From: Utricularia gibba
Lineage: Eukaryota; Streptophyta; Magnoliopsida; Lamiales; Lentibulariaceae
NCBI GenBank assembly: GCA_002189035.1
Contig: NEEC01000266.1
Span: 1-22,471 of the forward strand
Length of the DNA: 22,471 nucleotides
Direction: 5' to 3'
Numbering within the stretch: the first letter of the stretch is position 1; every line of letters starts with the position of its first letter. Position numbers and translations under genes: made by a program. Shown here piece by piece: positions 20,474 to 22,471 of the stretch. Under the pieces are notes generated by a model that had not been told where the DNA came from, did not search any database, and saw only the letters and a program-made list of their open reading frames with translations.

Positions 20474-22471
20474 GGTCCTACTCGACGAAAATCGTGATGC
20501 AGTTATTGAAGTTAGGATGTCATGAGCACCCAAAATGGTTTTCTCAACCGCATGCTTTATATTTGATAAGGCGCTCTCGTGGGGCAACGGTATCGAGTAG
20601 GAGGTCGAGTCGAGCTCGGGCCCATAGTCATTTGTAGCTCGGCAAAAAACTTGATGCATTTATTAACGTTGGTTTTAATAGGCTGCCTCAATGGTTTTCT
20701 CAAGGAAAAGCTTGTCGTTTTTGGGCGGGTGATGTCGTTGTGAACTTCGTTCTGACCCAAGGTTCGGTCTGTCTCCTTTGCCAAATCTGGTCCTACTCGA
20801 CGAAAATCGTGATGCAGTTATTGAAGTTAGGATTTCATGAGCACCCAAAATGTTTTCTCAACCGCATGCTTTATATTTGAAGGCGCTCTCGTGGGGCAAC
20901 GGTATCGAGCAGGAGGTCGAGTCGAGCTCGGGCCCAGAGTCATTTGTAGCCCGACAAAAATATTGATGCATTTATTAACGTTCGGCGCTATTAGGCTGCC
21001 TACATAGTTTCTCAAGGAAAAGCTTATCGTTTCTGGGCGGGTGATGTCGTTGGGAACTTCGTTCGGACCCAAGGTTCTGTCTGACTCCTTTGCCACATCG
21101 GGTCCTACTCGACGAAAATCGTGATGCAGTTATTGAAGTTAGGATGTCATGAGCACCCAAAATGGTTTTCTCAACCGCATGCTTTATATTTGAGGAGGCG
21201 CTCTCGTGGGGCAACGGTATCGAGGGAGGTCGAGTCGAGCTCGGGCCCATAGTCATTTGTAGCTCGGCAAAAAACTTGATGCATTAATTAACGTTGGGTT
21301 TTAATAGCGCCTACATTGTTTTCTCAGGAAAAGCTTGTCGTTTTTGGGCGGGTGATTTCGTTGTGAACTTCGTTCTGACCAACAATTCGGTCTGACTCCT
21401 TTGCCACATCGGGTCCTACTCGACGAAAATCGTGATGCAGTTATTGAAGTTAGGATGTCATGAGCACCCAAAATGGTTTTCTCAACCGCATGCTTTATAT
21501 TTGATAAGGTGCTCTCGTGGGCAACGGTATCGAGTAGGAGGTCGAGTCGAGCTCGGGCCCATAGTCATTTGTAGCTCGCAAAAAACTTGATGCATTTATT
21601 AACGGTTGGTTTTAATAGGCCGCCTAAATGGTTTTCTCAAGAAAAAGCTTGTCGTTTTTGGGCGGGTGATGTCGTTGTGAACTTCGTTCTGACCATAGGT
21701 TCGTCTGACTCCTTTGCCACATCGGGTCCTACTCGACGAAAATCGTGATGCAGTTATTGAAGTTAGGATGTCATGAGCACCCAAAGTGGTTTCTCAACCG
21801 CATGCTTTATATTTGAGGAGGCGCTCTCGTGGGGCAACGGTATCGAGCAGGAGGTCGAGTCGAGCTCGGGCCCAGAGTCATTTGTAGCCCGACAAAAATA
21901 TTGATGCATTTATTAACGTTCGGGCTATTAGGCTGCCTACATAGTTTCTCAAAGAAAAGCTTGTCGTTTCTGCGCGGGTGATGTCGTTGGGAACTTCGTT
22001 CGGACCCAAGGTTCTGTCTGACTCCTTTGCCACATCGGGTCCTACTCAACGAAAATCGTGATGCAGTTATTGAAGTTAGGATGTCATGAGCACCCAAAAT
22101 GGTTTTCTCAACCGCATGCTTTATATTTGAGGAGGCGCTCTCGTGGGGCAACGGTATCGAGCAGGAGGTCGAGTCGAGCTCGGCCCATAGTCATTTGTAG
22201 CTCGGCAAAAAATTTGATGCATTTATTAACATTTGTAGCTCGGCAAAAAATTTGATGCATTTATTAACGGTTGGTTTTAATAGGCGCCTAAATGGTTTTC
22301 TCATGGAAAAGCTTGTTGTTTTTGGCGGGTGATGTCGTTGTGAACTTCGTTGTGACCAAGGTTCGGTCTGTCACCTTTGCCAAATCTGGTCCTACTCGAC
22401 GAAAATCGTGATGCAGTTATTGAAGTTAGGATTTCATGAGAACCAAAAGGGTTTTCTCAACCGCGTGCTTT
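20474..22471 (+). repeat. 13-monomer higher-order repeat, partial copy 3, eroded
   Basis: Monomers 67-73 start at 20474, 20789, 21101, 21412, 21725, 22038 and 22388 (partial). Classes are B, C, E, B, C, B against the expected B, A/C, E, B, A, B, so both A-type alpha halves are replaced by C-type. Monomer 69 keeps ATTAATTAAC at 21283, 4038 bp after its copy 2 partner. Private substitutions accumulate rightward, including changes in the conserved core (CTACTCAACG at about 22045) and next to the HindIII site (near 21640, 21950 and 22300). Confidence 0.7.
22193..22268 (+). repeat. Perfect 38-bp tandem duplication inside monomer 72
   Basis: Positions 22193-22230 and 22231-22268 are identical, running from ATTTGTAGCTCGG through the A-run and GATGCATTTATTAAC. 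This accounts for monomer 72 being 350 bp instead of about 312. No other monomer shows it. Confidence 0.93.

Larger units (their letters stand above)
1..22471 (+). repeat. Satellite DNA array, ~311-bp monomer, about 72.3 copies
   Basis: The window is a continuous head-to-tail tandem array. Phasing on GGTCCTACTC gives 72 complete monomers plus a partial one from 22388. Mean length is 310.9 bp; most are 304-316 bp, with outliers of 292, 297 (twice), 301 and 350 bp. No copy is inverted and nothing non-satellite interrupts it. Almost every monomer carries one HindIII (AAGCTT), one SphI (GCATGC) and one NsiI (ATGCAT) site, so a HindIII digest should give a ~311-bp ladder. Base composition is about 46% GC in the half-monomer I counted. 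Length, copy number and homogeneity fit eukaryotic centromeric or heterochromatic satellite. I do not recognise the family. Subrepeats of an rDNA spacer are a less likely alternative, because there are many copies and no rRNA sequence is present. Confidence 0.97.

Noticed and set aside
1-22471. CRISPR array
   Set aside because: The repeating unit is ~311 bp with no short repeat separated by unique spacers; the whole unit repeats.
1-22471. Transposon or insertion sequence, or rDNA intergenic spacer
   Set aside because: No terminal inverted repeats, target duplications, transposase or reverse transcriptase coding, and no rRNA sequence are present. Spacer subrepeats cannot be fully excluded without flanks, but more than 70 uniform copies in HOR order fit a satellite better.
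1-22471. Inverted monomers or a palindromic array switch point
   Set aside because: Every one of the 72 anchors reads in the same direction; I found no reverse-complement copy of the core.

Overview
The whole window is one uninterrupted head-to-tail satellite DNA array. I counted 72 complete monomers plus one partial monomer at the right end. All are in the same orientation, and 67 of the 72 full copies are 304-316 bp (mean about 311). I see no gene, RNA gene, mobile element or single-copy sequence. The open reading frames on both strands are the same repeat read over and over. The window fits nuclear heterochromatin (centromeric, pericentromeric or subtelomeric) of a eukaryote, possibly a plant or an invertebrate. 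I do not recognise the satellite family and cannot name the organism.

The array is organised at several nested levels. (1) Each monomer appears to be an old, diverged dimer of two ~157-bp halves. They align along their whole length, share a 14-bp exact block (AATGGTTTTCTCAA) and both carry a GATGCA anchor. (2) Monomers fall into four recurring sequence classes, here called A, B, C and E, plus chimeras between them. (3) Classes B and A often alternate as ~620-bp dimers (monomers 2-5, 12-15, 36-37, 44-47, 57-60). (4) In the right-hand 10 kb the classes form a 13-monomer higher-order repeat (HOR) of ~4.04 kb. Its two full copies, 12400-16435 and 16436-20473, have the same class order (B, A/C, E, B, A, B, A, E, B, C-deleted, C, C, C) and share private indels. 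A third, partial and eroded copy runs from 20474 to the end.

Layout: 1-1548 A-B-A-B-A; 1549-3395 one C then five E-type; 3396-4629 B-A-B-A; 4630-5874 C-E-E-chimera; 5875-6808 three C; 6809-12399 a mixed zone rich in A/C chimeras; 12400-22471 the 13-mer HOR. The last ~1.2 kb collects private substitutions and a 38-bp duplication, which may mean an array edge is near. A core of about 40 bp at the start of each monomer (CTACTCGACGAAAATCGTG... onward) is almost invariant while the rest varies, so it is the best candidate for a constrained or protein-binding element.
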